This document shows, piece by piece, positions 12,926-19,212 of a DNA stretch of 64,000 bases. The position numbers were made by a program, and so were the translations under genes. Position 1 is the first letter of the stretch; each line of letters begins with the position of its first letter. The notes beneath the pieces were generated by a model, which made no database searches, was not told the DNA's origin, and worked only from the letters and a program-made list of their open reading frames with translations. The DNA is from a virus, in IMG/VR virus record IMGVR_UViG_3300028569_000016, positions 1 to 64,000 of that record; one strand, given 5' to 3'.

Positions 12926-13013
12926 GTCCTAAGTTGTTTGGTAGTAAGGACTTACGTCAAATTCGGCCGCCCCGCCTCGCCCTAAGTTCTTTAGGGACAA
13001 GGCTTTAGGTCAA
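12926..13013 (-). repeat. Family R double-hairpin element, copy 6
   Basis: Left stem AAGTTGTTT/AAGGACTT, core TCGGCCGCCCCGCC, right stem CCTAAG...CTTTAGG. Here the usual CGTAA/TTACG pairing is replaced by CCTAA/TTAGG, a compensatory change. It overlaps the last bases of the 13010-13384 gene. Confidence 0.8.
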
Positions 13014-13384
13014 GAGAGAAAACCCTCGCAACCCAAGGTGGTCAACTCACGAAGCAAAGCCTCTGCCGCTTCTGGCGTTTTCAGAGTCATACTCTGCTTG
13101 GTGTTCTCTGGGGCAGGATACCACTTGTCGTACTTCCAGCCACCAACCAGATAATCACTCCAATCTTTGGCCTCTTTGAGACCCCATCCGGTGTGCAGTC
13201 GGATAGCCTTGATGCAGTGGATACGGTTATCCAGAGTCATACCGCCCGTGATGGTCACCATACGACGCTGGTTCACACCCAGTGCCACTTCCAACGAACA
13301 AACAATCTTCTCGAACATATCCAGACTGCAACCATTAGCAATCATGTTCAACGACTCACGCACGCTCATTTCGATTTTGATCAT
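13010..13384 (-). CDS. Protein with L7/L12 C-terminal-like domain, 124 aa
   Basis: Start at 13384 (MIKIEMSVRESLNMIANGCS). The central IHCIKAIRLHTGWGLKEAKD resembles the conserved helix of ribosomal protein L7/L12 C-terminal domains (IKxVRxxTGLGLKEAK), the surface that recruits translation factors. Phage proteins with this motif exist, but their role is unknown. It may contact translation GTPases. Co-transcribed with the two genes upstream. Confidence 0.65.
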   Translation of the reverse strand: MIKIEMSVRESLNMIANGCSLDMFEKIVCSLEVALGVNQRRMVTITGGMTLDNRIHCIKAIRLHTGWGLKEAKDWSDYLVGGWKYDKWYPAPENTKQSMTLKTPEAAEALLRELTTLGCEGFLS

Positions 13385-13865
13385 AAATTCCAAAACTTTC
13401 TGTATACTTAGGGTCTATGTCGTAAACGCTGTCAAAATTTTCTTCGTGTTCTTCCAGAATATGCACCTGTCGCCCATCCGTCACCAGACTAGCATACTCA
13501 CTATCATCCCACACAAACTGTCCATCGTCACTTTCCCTACGCCAATGTATATCTTTGATTGGGTTATAATACAACTTTTCAAGATTGTCAATAGGCAAAG
13601 TTGGATAAAAATCCTTGCGAATCATCACTTCTTCACACTGCACCCACCCACTCACATTCTTCTTCTGTTTTTTGTTCACATACCTTGCCCGAGCAACCTT
13701 ATTGACCAGCTTACAGCCCCTCATCTCCAACTGGTATTCGGTCGGATCGACATAAAATTGGTCAACCCTTTTCTTTCCTTGCATAACATTAACTTGCCAT
13801 TTCCGGTAATTTTTACCGTTAAGCAAATGAAACCGTACTTCAGCGTGTGGTTCAACCTTTTTCAT
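13356..13865 (-). CDS. Hypothetical protein, 169 aa
   Basis: Start at 13865 (MKKVEPHAEVRFHLLNGKNY), preceded by GGGAGAGG. The upstream gene stop overlaps it (ATGA). Mixed basic N-terminus (ARARYVNKKQKKN) and acidic C-terminus (ILEEHEENFDSVYDID). The long segment HWRRESDDGQFVWDDSEYAS looks globular. Family unknown. Confidence 0.75.
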   Translation of the reverse strand: MKKVEPHAEVRFHLLNGKNYRKWQVNVMQGKKRVDQFYVDPTEYQLEMRGCKLVNKVARARYVNKKQKKNVSGWVQCEEVMIRKDFYPTLPIDNLEKLYYNPIKDIHWRRESDDGQFVWDDSEYASLVTDGRQVHILEEHEENFDSVYDIDPKYTESFGIYDQNRNERA

Positions 13866-14104
13866 TTTCCTCTCCCGATAACAATGCAATTGACAGGCTG
13901 ATCTCCAACCATATCGCTATAATATGCTGCGTGTCGTCCATTATACCAATAAAACTTCTCTTGTCCATCCCAGTTGTCGTTTTCAACAAGCGTGGAAGTA
14001 CAGATATTTGGGTTGTCGTAACCACCCTCGTAGCCAGGAATCACCACCATGCTATCCTGTGGCACCATCTTCAGTTCTTCGATCAGTTCAGCAACAGTCA
14101 TCAT
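13862..14104 (-). CDS. Conserved phage-type hypothetical protein, 80 aa
   Basis: Begins MMTVAELIEELKMVPQDSMV and continues VIPGYEGGYDNP. The pattern T-V-x-E-L-I-E-x-L then P-x-D-x-x-V recurs in many small phage and bacterial proteins of unknown role. First gene of a three-gene operon; promoter at 14125. Confidence 0.75.
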   Translation of the reverse strand: MMTVAELIEELKMVPQDSMVVIPGYEGGYDNPNICTSTLVENDNWDGQEKFYWYNGRHAAYYSDMVGDQPVNCIVIGRGK

Positions 14105-14124
14105 ATTCCCTTTCGTGTTACCAC

Positions 14125-14153
14125 TATCTTACACTACTATTATCGACAAGTCA
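14125..14153 (-). promoter_or_regulatory. Early sigma70-type promoter
   Basis: TTGACT, 17 bases, TAAGAT on the minus strand. Confidence 0.75.
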
Positions 14154-14180
14154 AGAGATAATCTTGAAAAAATATGGCTA

Positions 14181-14268
14181 AACGTAAAGTCTTTGTAGAT
14201 AAGGACTTATGACGAATCCGGCCGGTCGCCCTTGAGCTAAGTACTTTAGCAGCAAGGACTTATGTCAA
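14181..14268 (-). repeat. Family R double-hairpin element, copy 7
   Basis: AACGTAAAGTC...GACTTATGACG left stem, core CCGGCCGGTCGCC, right stem AGCTAAGTACTTTAG ending AAGGACTTATGTCAA. It overlaps the stop of the 14265-14519 gene. Confidence 0.75.
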
Positions 14269-14519
14269 CCACTAGGATAATCGGGTGGGTAAGGCTGTTC
14301 TGGTGGAGGCGGTTTGGTCTGTCCCTCATCGGACTGCCACCAAGGGGCATCCATACGATCTACGACACCGGGAGCTTCATGACAGAATATACGGTGTGGA
14401 CTAAAAGGATCGTTCTCACAGTAAGAATACTCACCAGCCCACACGCCAATATACTCACCATAATACCAGATACCTTGACCATGTTCTGGTTTACGATCAA
14501 AGAAACTAATCCATTCCAT
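14265..14519 (-). CDS. DUF551-like hypothetical protein, 84 aa
   Basis: Start at 14519 (MEWISFFDRKPEHGQGIWYY) after GAGGA. The W-I-S-x-x-D-R-x-P-E-x-G-Q opening is typical of DUF551-like phage proteins. The C-terminus is Pro-rich (KPPPPEQPYPPDYPSG). Role unknown. Confidence 0.75.
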   Translation of the reverse strand: MEWISFFDRKPEHGQGIWYYGEYIGVWAGEYSYCENDPFSPHRIFCHEAPGVVDRMDAPWWQSDEGQTKPPPPEQPYPPDYPSG

Positions 14520-14521
14520 TA

Positions 14522-14686
14522 TTATATCCTCATTGCCATCTTTTCCCAAACTTCGATCAAATCTCTAACAGTTATACCATGAACTTCTGCTAAAGTCAAT
14601 GCTTCTTCTTTATTGGGCTTACACACAACCATCATGGCACTTTTCAAAACCTTCAAAACCTTAATGATTGCCTCATCTTTAGTCAT
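14522..14686 (-). CDS. Hypothetical helical protein, 54 aa
   Basis: ATG 14686 follows AAAGGAGAAG. Reads MTKDEAIIKVLKVLKSAMMV, then LTLAEVHGITVRDLIEVWE, which resembles a short helix-turn-helix. Stops 3 bases before the next start. Family unknown. Confidence 0.7.
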   Translation of the reverse strand: MTKDEAIIKVLKVLKSAMMVVCKPNKEEALTLAEVHGITVRDLIEVWEKMAMRI

Positions 14687-14701
14687 CTCTTCTCCTTTGT
14701 A

Positions 14702-14954
14702 TTAAACGTGGCGAGGACGCGACCCCCATAAATTGGCATTACTATCTAGTGCGTAACCAGCACCATCAGCCCCATCGCTGCCGCGACATGCGGGGCTTAT
14801 CGTAATGAGTTACCCAACCTAGTCCAAGGCATAGACCCACGAGTTTTGTATTGTAAAGCAGATAGGGTTGAGCCATACTCGACAGCCATTTAACCGTGGC
14901 TTCTTTGATATCATTCTGCCAGCGGCCCTCATCTGCTTGTTTTTTAAATATACC
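14702..14954 (-). pseudogene. In-frame extension beyond an amber codon, then a frame change
   Basis: Directly after TAG 14955-14957 the same frame stays open for 62 codons (GIFKKQADEGRWQNDIKEAT ... WLSSMAQPYLL ... RQRWG) to TGA at 14766-14768. Near 14,780 another frame continues as RGSDGADGAGYALDSNANL to TAA at 14702-14704. Both look protein-coding, and neither has a start codon with a ribosome-binding site. Most likely a decayed extension of the 14955-15161 gene. Stop-codon readthrough is the alternative. Confidence 0.45.
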
Positions 14955-15161
14955 CTATAGTTTTCCTTTGTCAAGCCCTCTTCGCCTAATTTCATCTGCA
15001 CAATAGCAGATTTCATCCGTATAGTATCCATAATTGGATTGATCAGGCCATGCTTTTAAAACTTCCTTACAGTCATTAATAGTGAACAAAAGCTCAGAAT
15101 GGGTCATTTTCTTGACCTTGCGAGCATAAGCAGCATGATCCATAAACTTAGTAGCAAACAT
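14955..15161 (-). CDS. Hypothetical protein, 68 aa (amber stop)
   Basis: Begins MFATKFMDHAAYARKVKKMT after TGGAGGA. Helical; residues 24-60 read LLFTINDCKEVLKAWPDQSN then YCADEIRRRGLDKGKL, common in small phage proteins. Ends in TAG with an open extension behind it. Confidence 0.7.
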   Translation of the reverse strand: MFATKFMDHAAYARKVKKMTHSELLFTINDCKEVLKAWPDQSNYGYYTDEICYCADEIRRRGLDKGKL

Positions 15162-15181
15162 AAATCCTCCAGTGTTTCTGA

Positions 15182-15210
15182 ATTCTACCCTATCAAAGAC
15201 TCTTTGTCAA
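15182..15210 (-). promoter_or_regulatory. Early sigma70-type promoter
   Basis: TTGACA, 17 bases, TAGAAT on the minus strand. Confidence 0.85.
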
Positions 15211-15222
15211 GCCCCGACTATT

Positions 15223-15271
15223 GGCTGACTAAACCCATCCAGCCCGACCCCGTAGGGTTAGGCGGGACAAA
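15223..15271 (-). repeat. Family B structured repeat, copy 4
   Basis: GGCTGACTAAACCCATCC, then ACCCC-GTA-GGGTT hairpin, then AGGCGGGACAAAC. It overlaps the stop of the 15258-15407 gene and abuts the next promoter. Confidence 0.65.
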
Positions 15272-15407
15272 CACGAGAGATGCGTTCAAGCATCAAATTC
15301 TTCCCGTATAGCTTTTCGGCCATAGCCAGGGCATGATAAGTGCTATATGCTTCCACATAGCCCACAATCTTATTACCCTTCATTACCATATAGGTATCGG
15401 TATTCAT
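15258..15407 (-). CDS. Hypothetical protein, 49 aa
   Basis: Start at 15407 (MNTDTYMVMKGNKIVGYVEA) with GGAGGAGGA upstream. ATGA overlap with the preceding gene. The pattern V-G-Y-V-E-A-x-S-x-x-x-A-L-A-x-A-E-x-x-Y-G is common in phage accessory proteins of unknown role. Confidence 0.75.
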   Translation of the reverse strand: MNTDTYMVMKGNKIVGYVEAYSTYHALAMAEKLYGKNLMLERISRVCPA

Positions 15408-15673
15408 ACTTCCTCCTCCTCTGATCCTGCAAACATCTCTTCCCAATCTTGAGCATCAAACCCTGTTTTGAGAATCTCACGATCATCAGCACCAAGATAC
15501 GGGAAGCAATTCTGAATCAAACCACCATTCAGCCACTCGTTAGCATCACTGAGTTTGGTTGCAATACAGAATGGACGACCACCAACACTGTAGCCGCTGA
15601 ACCTAATCATATCGCCTTCCACAGTGCGAGTCACAGTATCTCTCAAAGCATACGGTTTACCGAGCATAAACAT
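15404..15673 (-). CDS. Hypothetical protein, 89 aa
   Basis: Begins MFMLGKPYALRDTVTRTVEG with AAGGAGAAAAAGA upstream. A beta-rich first half (GDMIRFSGYSVGGRPFCIAT) and an acidic end (EEMFAGSEEEEV). Family unknown. Confidence 0.75.
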   Translation of the reverse strand: MFMLGKPYALRDTVTRTVEGDMIRFSGYSVGGRPFCIATKLSDANEWLNGGLIQNCFPYLGADDREILKTGFDAQDWEEMFAGSEEEEV

Positions 15674-15700
15674 CTTCTTTTTCTCCTTTTGATTCCCTGT

Positions 15701-15729
15701 ATTCTACACTACTATTATCGGCCTGTCAA
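15701..15729 (-). promoter_or_regulatory. Early sigma70-type promoter
   Basis: TTGACA, 17 bases, TAGAAT on the minus strand, fully consensus -35. Confidence 0.88.
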
Positions 15730-15756
15730 GAGGAAAAACTTGAGGAATAAAAGATT

Positions 15757-15841
15757 GTCGTAAAGTGTTGGGGCATAAAGACTTACGACGACGCGGGCCG
15801 GCCGACCTCGCCCTAAGTCCTTTGGTGCCAAAGGGTTAGGG
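15757..15841 (-). repeat. Family R double-hairpin element, copy 8
   Basis: GTCGTAAAGTGTT/AAGACTTACGAC left stem; core GCGGGCCGGCCGACC; right stem CCCTAA...TTAGGG, again a compensatory variant of CGTAA/TTACG. Confidence 0.8.
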
Positions 15842-15874
15842 GTTGGTCAGTTAGTAGGCAGAGACTGCTAGTTT

Positions 15875-16279
15875 TTAGAACAGGTTAGCAAACCCGCTCT
15901 TGAACAAAGCACCAGCCAGCAACGGCTTTCGGCACTTCGTTACACGCTCTGCATAGAAATTACGCACCTTACCATCCGCAGTCCGACACGTTACCAGATT
16001 ACTGGTACGGATAAACTCAGGATCATTGATACGATACCGACTCTTGCGATTCAGTCTCGCAATCTGGTCAGCAGTCAACGTCTGCTTACCGATCACCTTA
16101 GCAAGAAAACGCTCATGCGTTCCGTGCAACGGCTGCTCGTAAACAAAGTTATAGACTTGACCCTCTTGAGCATTCGCCAAACTAGCCTTCGATCCACCAT
16201 AGACCGAATAGAAGACGAAACCCACAACAGCAGCGGCAACAGCCGCAAGAATCGAACCAAACAAAATCACATCGTTCAT
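15875..16279 (-). CDS. Membrane-anchored basic protein, 134 aa
   Basis: Start at 16279 (MNDVILFGSILAAVAAAVVG) after GAAAGGG. One transmembrane segment (residues 4-25), then a soluble basic domain with ADQIARLNRKSRYRINDPEF and CRTADGKVRNFYAERVTKCR. Two tandem promoters upstream. Might act at the inner membrane. Family unknown. Confidence 0.75.
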   Translation of the reverse strand: MNDVILFGSILAAVAAAVVGFVFYSVYGGSKASLANAQEGQVYNFVYEQPLHGTHERFLAKVIGKQTLTADQIARLNRKSRYRINDPEFIRTSNLVTCRTADGKVRNFYAERVTKCRKPLLAGALFKSGFANLF

Positions 16280-16324
16280 AGAAACCCTTTCAAATTGAAA
16301 ATCGATCACAACATCCATACGCCA

Positions 16325-16353
16325 AGTCTACACTAATTATCGTCATTTGTCAA
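16325..16353 (-). promoter_or_regulatory. Early sigma70-type promoter (proximal)
   Basis: TTGACA, 17 bases, TAGACT on the minus strand. Confidence 0.8.
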
Positions 16354-16396
16354 GCGGGAACTTTAGAAAAATTTTCTTCCCTTTCTTGTATACGTC

Positions 16397-16425
16397 ATTC
16401 TACTATAGAGTATCGTCAATTGCAA
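16397..16425 (-). promoter_or_regulatory. Early sigma70-type promoter (distal)
   Basis: TTGCAA, 17 bases, TAGAAT on the minus strand. A perfect CTTACAA/TTGTAAG dyad lies just upstream at 16441-16456. Confidence 0.7.
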
Positions 16426-16460
16426 GGGGTAATCTTGAATCTTACAAGATTGTAAGGATC

Positions 16461-16547
16461 GACGTAAAGTGTTGATGCATAAGGACTTACGTCAAATGAG
16501 GCCCGCCCCGTCGGCCCTAAGTGCTTACGCACAAAGGGTTTACGACG
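16461..16547 (-). repeat. Family R double-hairpin element, copy 9
   Basis: GACGTAAAGTGTT/AAGGACTTACGTC left stem, core GAGGCCCGCCCCGTCGGCC, right arm CCCTAAGTGCTTACG ending AAAGGGTTTACGACG. Confidence 0.78.
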
Positions 16548-16562
16548 AGGGATGAGAGATGT

Positions 16563-16793
16563 TTACTCAAAATCAACAAAGATGATTTGAGCATAGCCAC
16601 GAGGCTTAACGGTATAGCCGTCGCCATAGTCATAGGTTTCAGACTTGACCGCTGTCATACCGGCCAGAGCCTTAGCCTTACGAACAACACTACGCTGAGA
16701 AGCATTCTTCTTGGGAATGAACTCATAACGATTCACCCAACCAAAGTTAGCTTCACCACCATAGGTATCGGTATGTGTAACGACGCACTTCAT
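16563..16793 (-). CDS. Hypothetical protein, 76 aa
   Basis: Begins MKCVVTHTDTYGGEANFGWV, beta-rich with a basic centre (VVRKAKALAGM). The ATG overlaps the stop of the 45-aa gene (ATGA). Last gene of the operon from the promoter near 17,470. Family unknown. Confidence 0.75.
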   Translation of the reverse strand: MKCVVTHTDTYGGEANFGWVNRYEFIPKKNASQRSVVRKAKALAGMTAVKSETYDYGDGYTVKPRGYAQIIFVDFE

Positions 16794-16927
16794 TTAACAA
16801 GTTCCTTTGCTTTCATGGTTTCAAGATACAACTGTTCCAACATCTTCACACGATTCATCGCACGAACAGCTTCACGATTCATAAGTATAACCGCTTTCTG
16901 GTGTGCTGTCAATGGTTTCTTTTTCAT
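16790..16927 (-). CDS. Small basic helical protein, 45 aa
   Basis: Reads MKKKPLTAHQKAVILMNREA, then MNRVKMLEQLYLETMKA and ends KELVK. All-helical and positively charged. A GTAAG-type weak ribosome-binding site lies upstream. Family unknown. Confidence 0.65.
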   Translation of the reverse strand: MKKKPLTAHQKAVILMNREAVRAMNRVKMLEQLYLETMKAKELVK

Positions 16928-16940
16928 CTTACTAACTCTC

Positions 16941-17192
16941 TCAATCTTCATAAGGCCCATCCTCGTTATAGTCTACGAATCCTACAGCCTCATCGGCGTG
17001 GAAATCTTCTACTCCGTCGTCACCATAGTAGCCATATGATTCGTCCAAACCCCATCCACATGACTCGAACGCAGATTCAGCATCACCATCCATACTATCA
17101 TCAAACGAATCATCCTCAACCTCATAATCAGAAAGGTCGGTGTCCATGCACTCGCCGTAGAAATCTTCAACATCGTCATACTCGTAGCTCAT
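16941..17192 (-). CDS. Highly acidic Tyr/Asp/Glu-rich protein, 83 aa
   Basis: Start at 17192 (MSYEYDDVEDFYGECMDTDL) with GAGGGA upstream. About 40 percent Asp plus Glu, and many Tyr and Gly, as in DNA-mimic proteins, though no fold can be assigned. It overlaps the upstream 23-aa gene closely. A DNA-mimic anti-restriction role is speculation. Confidence 0.7.
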   Translation of the reverse strand: MSYEYDDVEDFYGECMDTDLSDYEVEDDSFDDSMDGDAESAFESCGWGLDESYGYYGDDGVEDFHADEAVGFVDYNEDGPYED

Positions 17193-17194
17193 GG

Positions 17195-17266
17195 TCAATC
17201 CCTCACAATGGTAGTAACGTAGAACAAACCGACATAACCCACAACAAAAGCAATTGCACTAAGCAT
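17195..17266 (-). CDS. Tiny membrane peptide, 23 aa
   Basis: ATG 17266 is preceded by GAGGAG. Reads MLSAIAFVVGYVGLFYVTTI then VRD, a single hydrophobic helix. It overlaps the end of the gene upstream. Function unknown. Confidence 0.6.
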   Translation of the reverse strand: MLSAIAFVVGYVGLFYVTTIVRD

Positions 17267-17420
17267 TAGTATACTCCTCGGGAACAAATTCGTCAATGAC
17301 ACCCACAACATCGGCCCAATCCCAAAAATTGACTTCTACGCTCGGGTCACCGATAGGCTCAACAATACCCGCTTCGGCCATGTCATTCAGAATAGCATTG
17401 ATCTCGTCGAAGTTCAGCAT
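17259..17420 (-). CDS. Small acidic protein, 53 aa
   Basis: ATG 17420 follows AAGGAA. Reads MLNFDEINAILNDMAEAGIV, then EVNFWDWADVVGVIDEF. First gene of a five-gene operon. Family unknown. Confidence 0.7.
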   Translation of the reverse strand: MLNFDEINAILNDMAEAGIVEPIGDPSVEVNFWDWADVVGVIDEFVPEEYTNA

Positions 17421-17458
17421 GATTCTGTTCCTTGGTGGTTTCCGTTCGTGATGTTGGT

Positions 17459-17487
17459 ATTCTACACTTATTATCGGCTAGTGTCAA
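17459..17487 (-). promoter_or_regulatory. Early sigma70-type promoter
   Basis: TTGACA, 17 bases, TAGAAT on the minus strand. Confidence 0.85.
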
Positions 17488-17547
17488 GCAGCAACTTGGG
17501 AAATTCCAGAATATAATTTCATGCCAAAGATGAAAAATCTTTTAGTT

Positions 17548-17635
17548 GACGTAAAGTGTTGTGGGATAAGCACTTAGGACACGGCGGGCCGGCCGGTCTC
17601 GACGTAAGTCCTTACTGGTGAAGGAGATACGTCAA
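17548..17635 (-). repeat. Family R double-hairpin element, copy 10
   Basis: GACGTAAAGTGTT/AAGCACTTAGGAC left stem, core CGGCGGGCCGGCCGGTC, right stem GACGTAAGTCCTT/AAGGAGATACGTC. The 3' end of a small membrane-peptide gene runs into it. Confidence 0.8.
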
Positions 17636-17692
17636 GCCACACCCTAGAAGAAAACACATCCCTAATAGAATATAATCACTGATTTTCATCAT
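17612..17692 (-). CDS. Tiny membrane peptide, 26 aa
   Basis: ATG 17692 follows a strong GGAGGAAA site. Reads MMKISDYILLGMCFLLGCGL then TYLLHQ. I prefer this and the 36-aa gene upstream over one longer frame through both, because each has its own ribosome-binding site. Resembles small lipoprotein or membrane peptides (LLGCG), but function is unknown. Confidence 0.5.
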   Translation of the reverse strand: MMKISDYILLGMCFLLGCGLTYLLHQ

Positions 17693-17786
17693 TTTCCTCC
17701 ATATACATGATATTTGACATACTAGCATAAAGAATAATGCCGCAAATATAACCAAAGGCAACACTGATAAAATCAAACTGATACAT
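17676..17786 (-). CDS. Tiny membrane peptide, 36 aa
   Basis: ATG 17786 follows GGAGATACAGG. Reads MYQFDFISVAFGYICGIILY then ASMSNIMYMEENDENQ, one hydrophobic segment with an acidic tail. It overlaps the next gene by 17 bases. Confidence 0.5.
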   Translation of the reverse strand: MYQFDFISVAFGYICGIILYASMSNIMYMEENDENQ

Positions 17787-17813
17787 CCCTGTATCTCCAT
17801 TTTGTTTAAGTGG

Positions 17814-17987
17814 TCAATCCCCGTATCCGACCCAGAAATCATCACCCTTATCATTCTTCATAAGAGTATAACCCCTAGACTTCATATTCTCATACTCATT
17901 GATTCGTTGCCAAACTTCACAGAGAGTTTCCATAACTTTAAGGAAAGCCCCCATAACCCACACAAACGGATATTCGATCATTCTCAT
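17814..17987 (-). CDS. Hypothetical protein, 57 aa
   Basis: Start at 17987 (MRMIEYPFVWVMGAFLKVME) after AAGGAG. An amphipathic or membrane-associated N-terminal helix, then a charged end (MKNDKGDDFWVGYGD). First gene after the promoter at 18007. Confidence 0.65.
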   Translation of the reverse strand: MRMIEYPFVWVMGAFLKVMETLCEVWQRINEYENMKSRGYTLMKNDKGDDFWVGYGD

Positions 17988-18006
17988 AATTTGCTCCTTC
18001 TGCACC

Positions 18007-18035
18007 ATTCTATACTATTGTTATCGGTTCGTCAA
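18007..18035 (-). promoter_or_regulatory. Early sigma70-type promoter
   Basis: TTGACG, 17 bases, TAGAAT on the minus strand. Confidence 0.8.
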
Positions 18036-18050
18036 GGGCTCTGACTTTAG

Positions 18051-18098
18051 GCTGACTATACCCACCTTACCCAAATCCGGAGGATTAGGAGAGACTGT
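18051..18098 (-). repeat. Family B structured repeat, copy 5
   Basis: GCTGACTATACCCACC, then ATCC-GGA-GGAT hairpin, then TAGGAGAGACTGTCA. It lies between a gene stop (18098) and the next promoter, the same place an R element takes elsewhere. Confidence 0.6.
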
Positions 18099-18274
18099 CA
18101 ATTCCCTTTATTTTTGCTCAGAGCAGCATGAGATACGATCTGATCAAACGTATACCAGCTACCATCATCGTATCGGCCAGAAAGTAGAATTTTGATATTC
18201 TTTCCGACAATTTGCTGGACACTACCATATCCATCGACTACTTGAACCACATCACCAACTTTAATTTTTTGCAT
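18098..18274 (-). CDS. SH3-like hypothetical protein, 58 aa
   Basis: Start at 18274 (MQKIKVGDVVQVVDGYGSVQ) after GAGGAAA. The K-V-G-D-V-V-x-V opening and Gly-rich turns suggest a small SH3/KOW beta barrel. Function unknown. Confidence 0.7.
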   Translation of the reverse strand: MQKIKVGDVVQVVDGYGSVQQIVGKNIKILLSGRYDDGSWYTFDQIVSHAALSKNKGN

Positions 18275-18291
18275 CTTTTCCTCTTTCAAGT

Positions 18292-18320
18292 ATTCTACCA
18301 GACTTTTTTGCTGCCGTCAA
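18292..18320 (-). promoter_or_regulatory. Early sigma70-type promoter
   Basis: TTGACG, 17 bases, TAGAAT on the minus strand. Its -35 box touches the hairpin at the end of the upstream gene. Confidence 0.75.
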
Positions 18321-18341
18321 CCCCCTCATACGGGGGTCGGT
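18319..18341 (-). terminator. C-rich hairpin spanning a stop codon
   Basis: CCCCC-TCATAC-GGGGG on the plus strand. The TGA of the 18326-18544 gene is in its loop, and no U run follows. Similar C-rich hairpins end the genes at 19925 and 20373. Confidence 0.5.
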
Positions 18342-18544
18342 TGTGAACGATAATATTTTGCCCACAATTCATCCATCACAAATTGGACAATCCGATCATG
18401 ACTACCACGACAAACGTAGTATCCCATGTGAATGTCGAACAGAGCAAACGTTCCATCCTCTTTCGGATGATAGGTAAACCCACACTTGTAGGCATAACCA
18501 TTGATTTTACCCTTGACAGTCTCAATCTTAGGAGGCTTTCTCAT
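18326..18544 (-). CDS. Hypothetical protein, 72 aa
   Basis: Start at 18544 (MRKPPKIETVKGKINGYAYK) rather than the ATG 6 bases earlier, for spacing to AAGGA. Beta-rich; contains YHPKEDGTFALFDIHMGYYV. Family unknown. Confidence 0.7.
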   Translation of the reverse strand: MRKPPKIETVKGKINGYAYKCGFTYHPKEDGTFALFDIHMGYYVCRGSHDRIVQFVMDELWAKYYRSQPTPV

Positions 18545-18572
18545 TTTCATTCCTTTTCTTTCTTGTTCTATC

Positions 18573-18601
18573 ATTATACCAGTATTATCGTCCAATGTCA
18601 A
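18573..18601 (-). promoter_or_regulatory. Early sigma70-type promoter
   Basis: TTGACA, 17 bases, TATAAT on the minus strand: a perfect consensus. Confidence 0.9.
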
Positions 18602-18642
18602 TAGCCTAGACTAGAAAATCTTTCCTTACATTTTCGTAAGGT

Positions 18643-18846
18643 TCAGATTCTCCACTCCAGAAAAACCAGTGTGAAGTTTTGGTTAGGATACTTTTCGGAA
18701 ATATACCTTTCGGCAGTTTCTTTCCTATTGTCACTAGCTGACACACCCTGAACAACTTTCCCATCTATCATAACTTGCCAAATTTTACGCTTCCGAATTT
18801 TGGGAAGCGAACCGATGAAACCATTCACACTCATTGTCTTTTCCAT
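18643..18846 (-). CDS. Small paralogous protein C, 67 aa
   Basis: Reads MEKTMSVNGFIGSLPKIRKR and includes SASDNRKETAERYISEKY. Clear paralogue of the 19925-20143 protein (FINSLPRIVQ, GATDNRKSTAQDYIDDKY). Both have the same leader, GAGAATGAAAATGG. Function unknown. A CCTTAC/GTAAGG hairpin follows the stop. Confidence 0.7.
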   Translation of the reverse strand: MEKTMSVNGFIGSLPKIRKRKIWQVMIDGKVVQGVSASDNRKETAERYISEKYPNQNFTLVFLEWRI

Positions 18847-18892
18847 TTTCATTCTCTCTTTTCTTTCTTTCTGTCTTACTTCTTATATCGAC

Positions 18893-18920
18893 ATTATACC
18901 AAAGTTTCTTTAGTTTGCAA
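18893..18920 (-). promoter_or_regulatory. Early promoter with upstream A/T tract
   Basis: TTGCAA, 16 bases, TATAAT on the minus strand, preceded directly by a run of nine T, like an UP element. The same tract precedes the promoters near 20,200 and 21,000. Confidence 0.75.
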
Positions 18921-18984
18921 GAAAAAAAAATATGGAATTTTCCAAGAATATTTTATAGTGATTGGCACAACATTTGCTAGATGC

Positions 18985-19072
18985 GACGTAAGTCGTTGTG
19001 GCGTAAGCACTTACGTCAAAAATGCGGGCGCCCCCTCGTCGTAAGTCCTTTAGCAGTAAGGGTTTACGTCAA
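18985..19072 (-). repeat. Family R double-hairpin element, copy 11
   Basis: GACGTAAGTCGTT/AAGCACTTACGTC left stem (9 bp perfect), core ATGCGGGCGCCCCC, right stem GTCGTAAGTCC ending GGGTTTACGTCAA. It overlaps the stop of the 47-aa gene. Confidence 0.85.
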
Positions 19073-19212
19073 GCTTTACGTTTGCGCCTATACACACGTT
19101 CAGTACCCACCCAAACGGGGAGGTAGAGTTTAGGATACAAGTGCACATATGTGCTCTTTACCCATCGCTCAGTCTCTAGTATAACATCGTACACTAGTAT
19201 ACAATAGTTCAT
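19069..19212 (-). CDS. Small basic protein, 47 aa
   Basis: The ATG at 19212 overlaps the upstream stop (ATGA). Reads MNYCILVYDVILETERWVKS, then HLYPKLYLPVWVGTERVY and ends RRKRKA. Coding composition and coupling support it. An RNA-binding tail is possible. Family unknown. Confidence 0.65.
   Translation of the reverse strand: MNYCILVYDVILETERWVKSTYVHLYPKLYLPVWVGTERVYRRKRKA

Noticed and set aside
14700-14790. Possible tRNA near 14,700-14,790
   Set aside because: The GGGGTCGCGTCC stretch looks T-arm-like, but no acceptor or anticodon stem can be formed; the sequence fits decayed coding DNA better.
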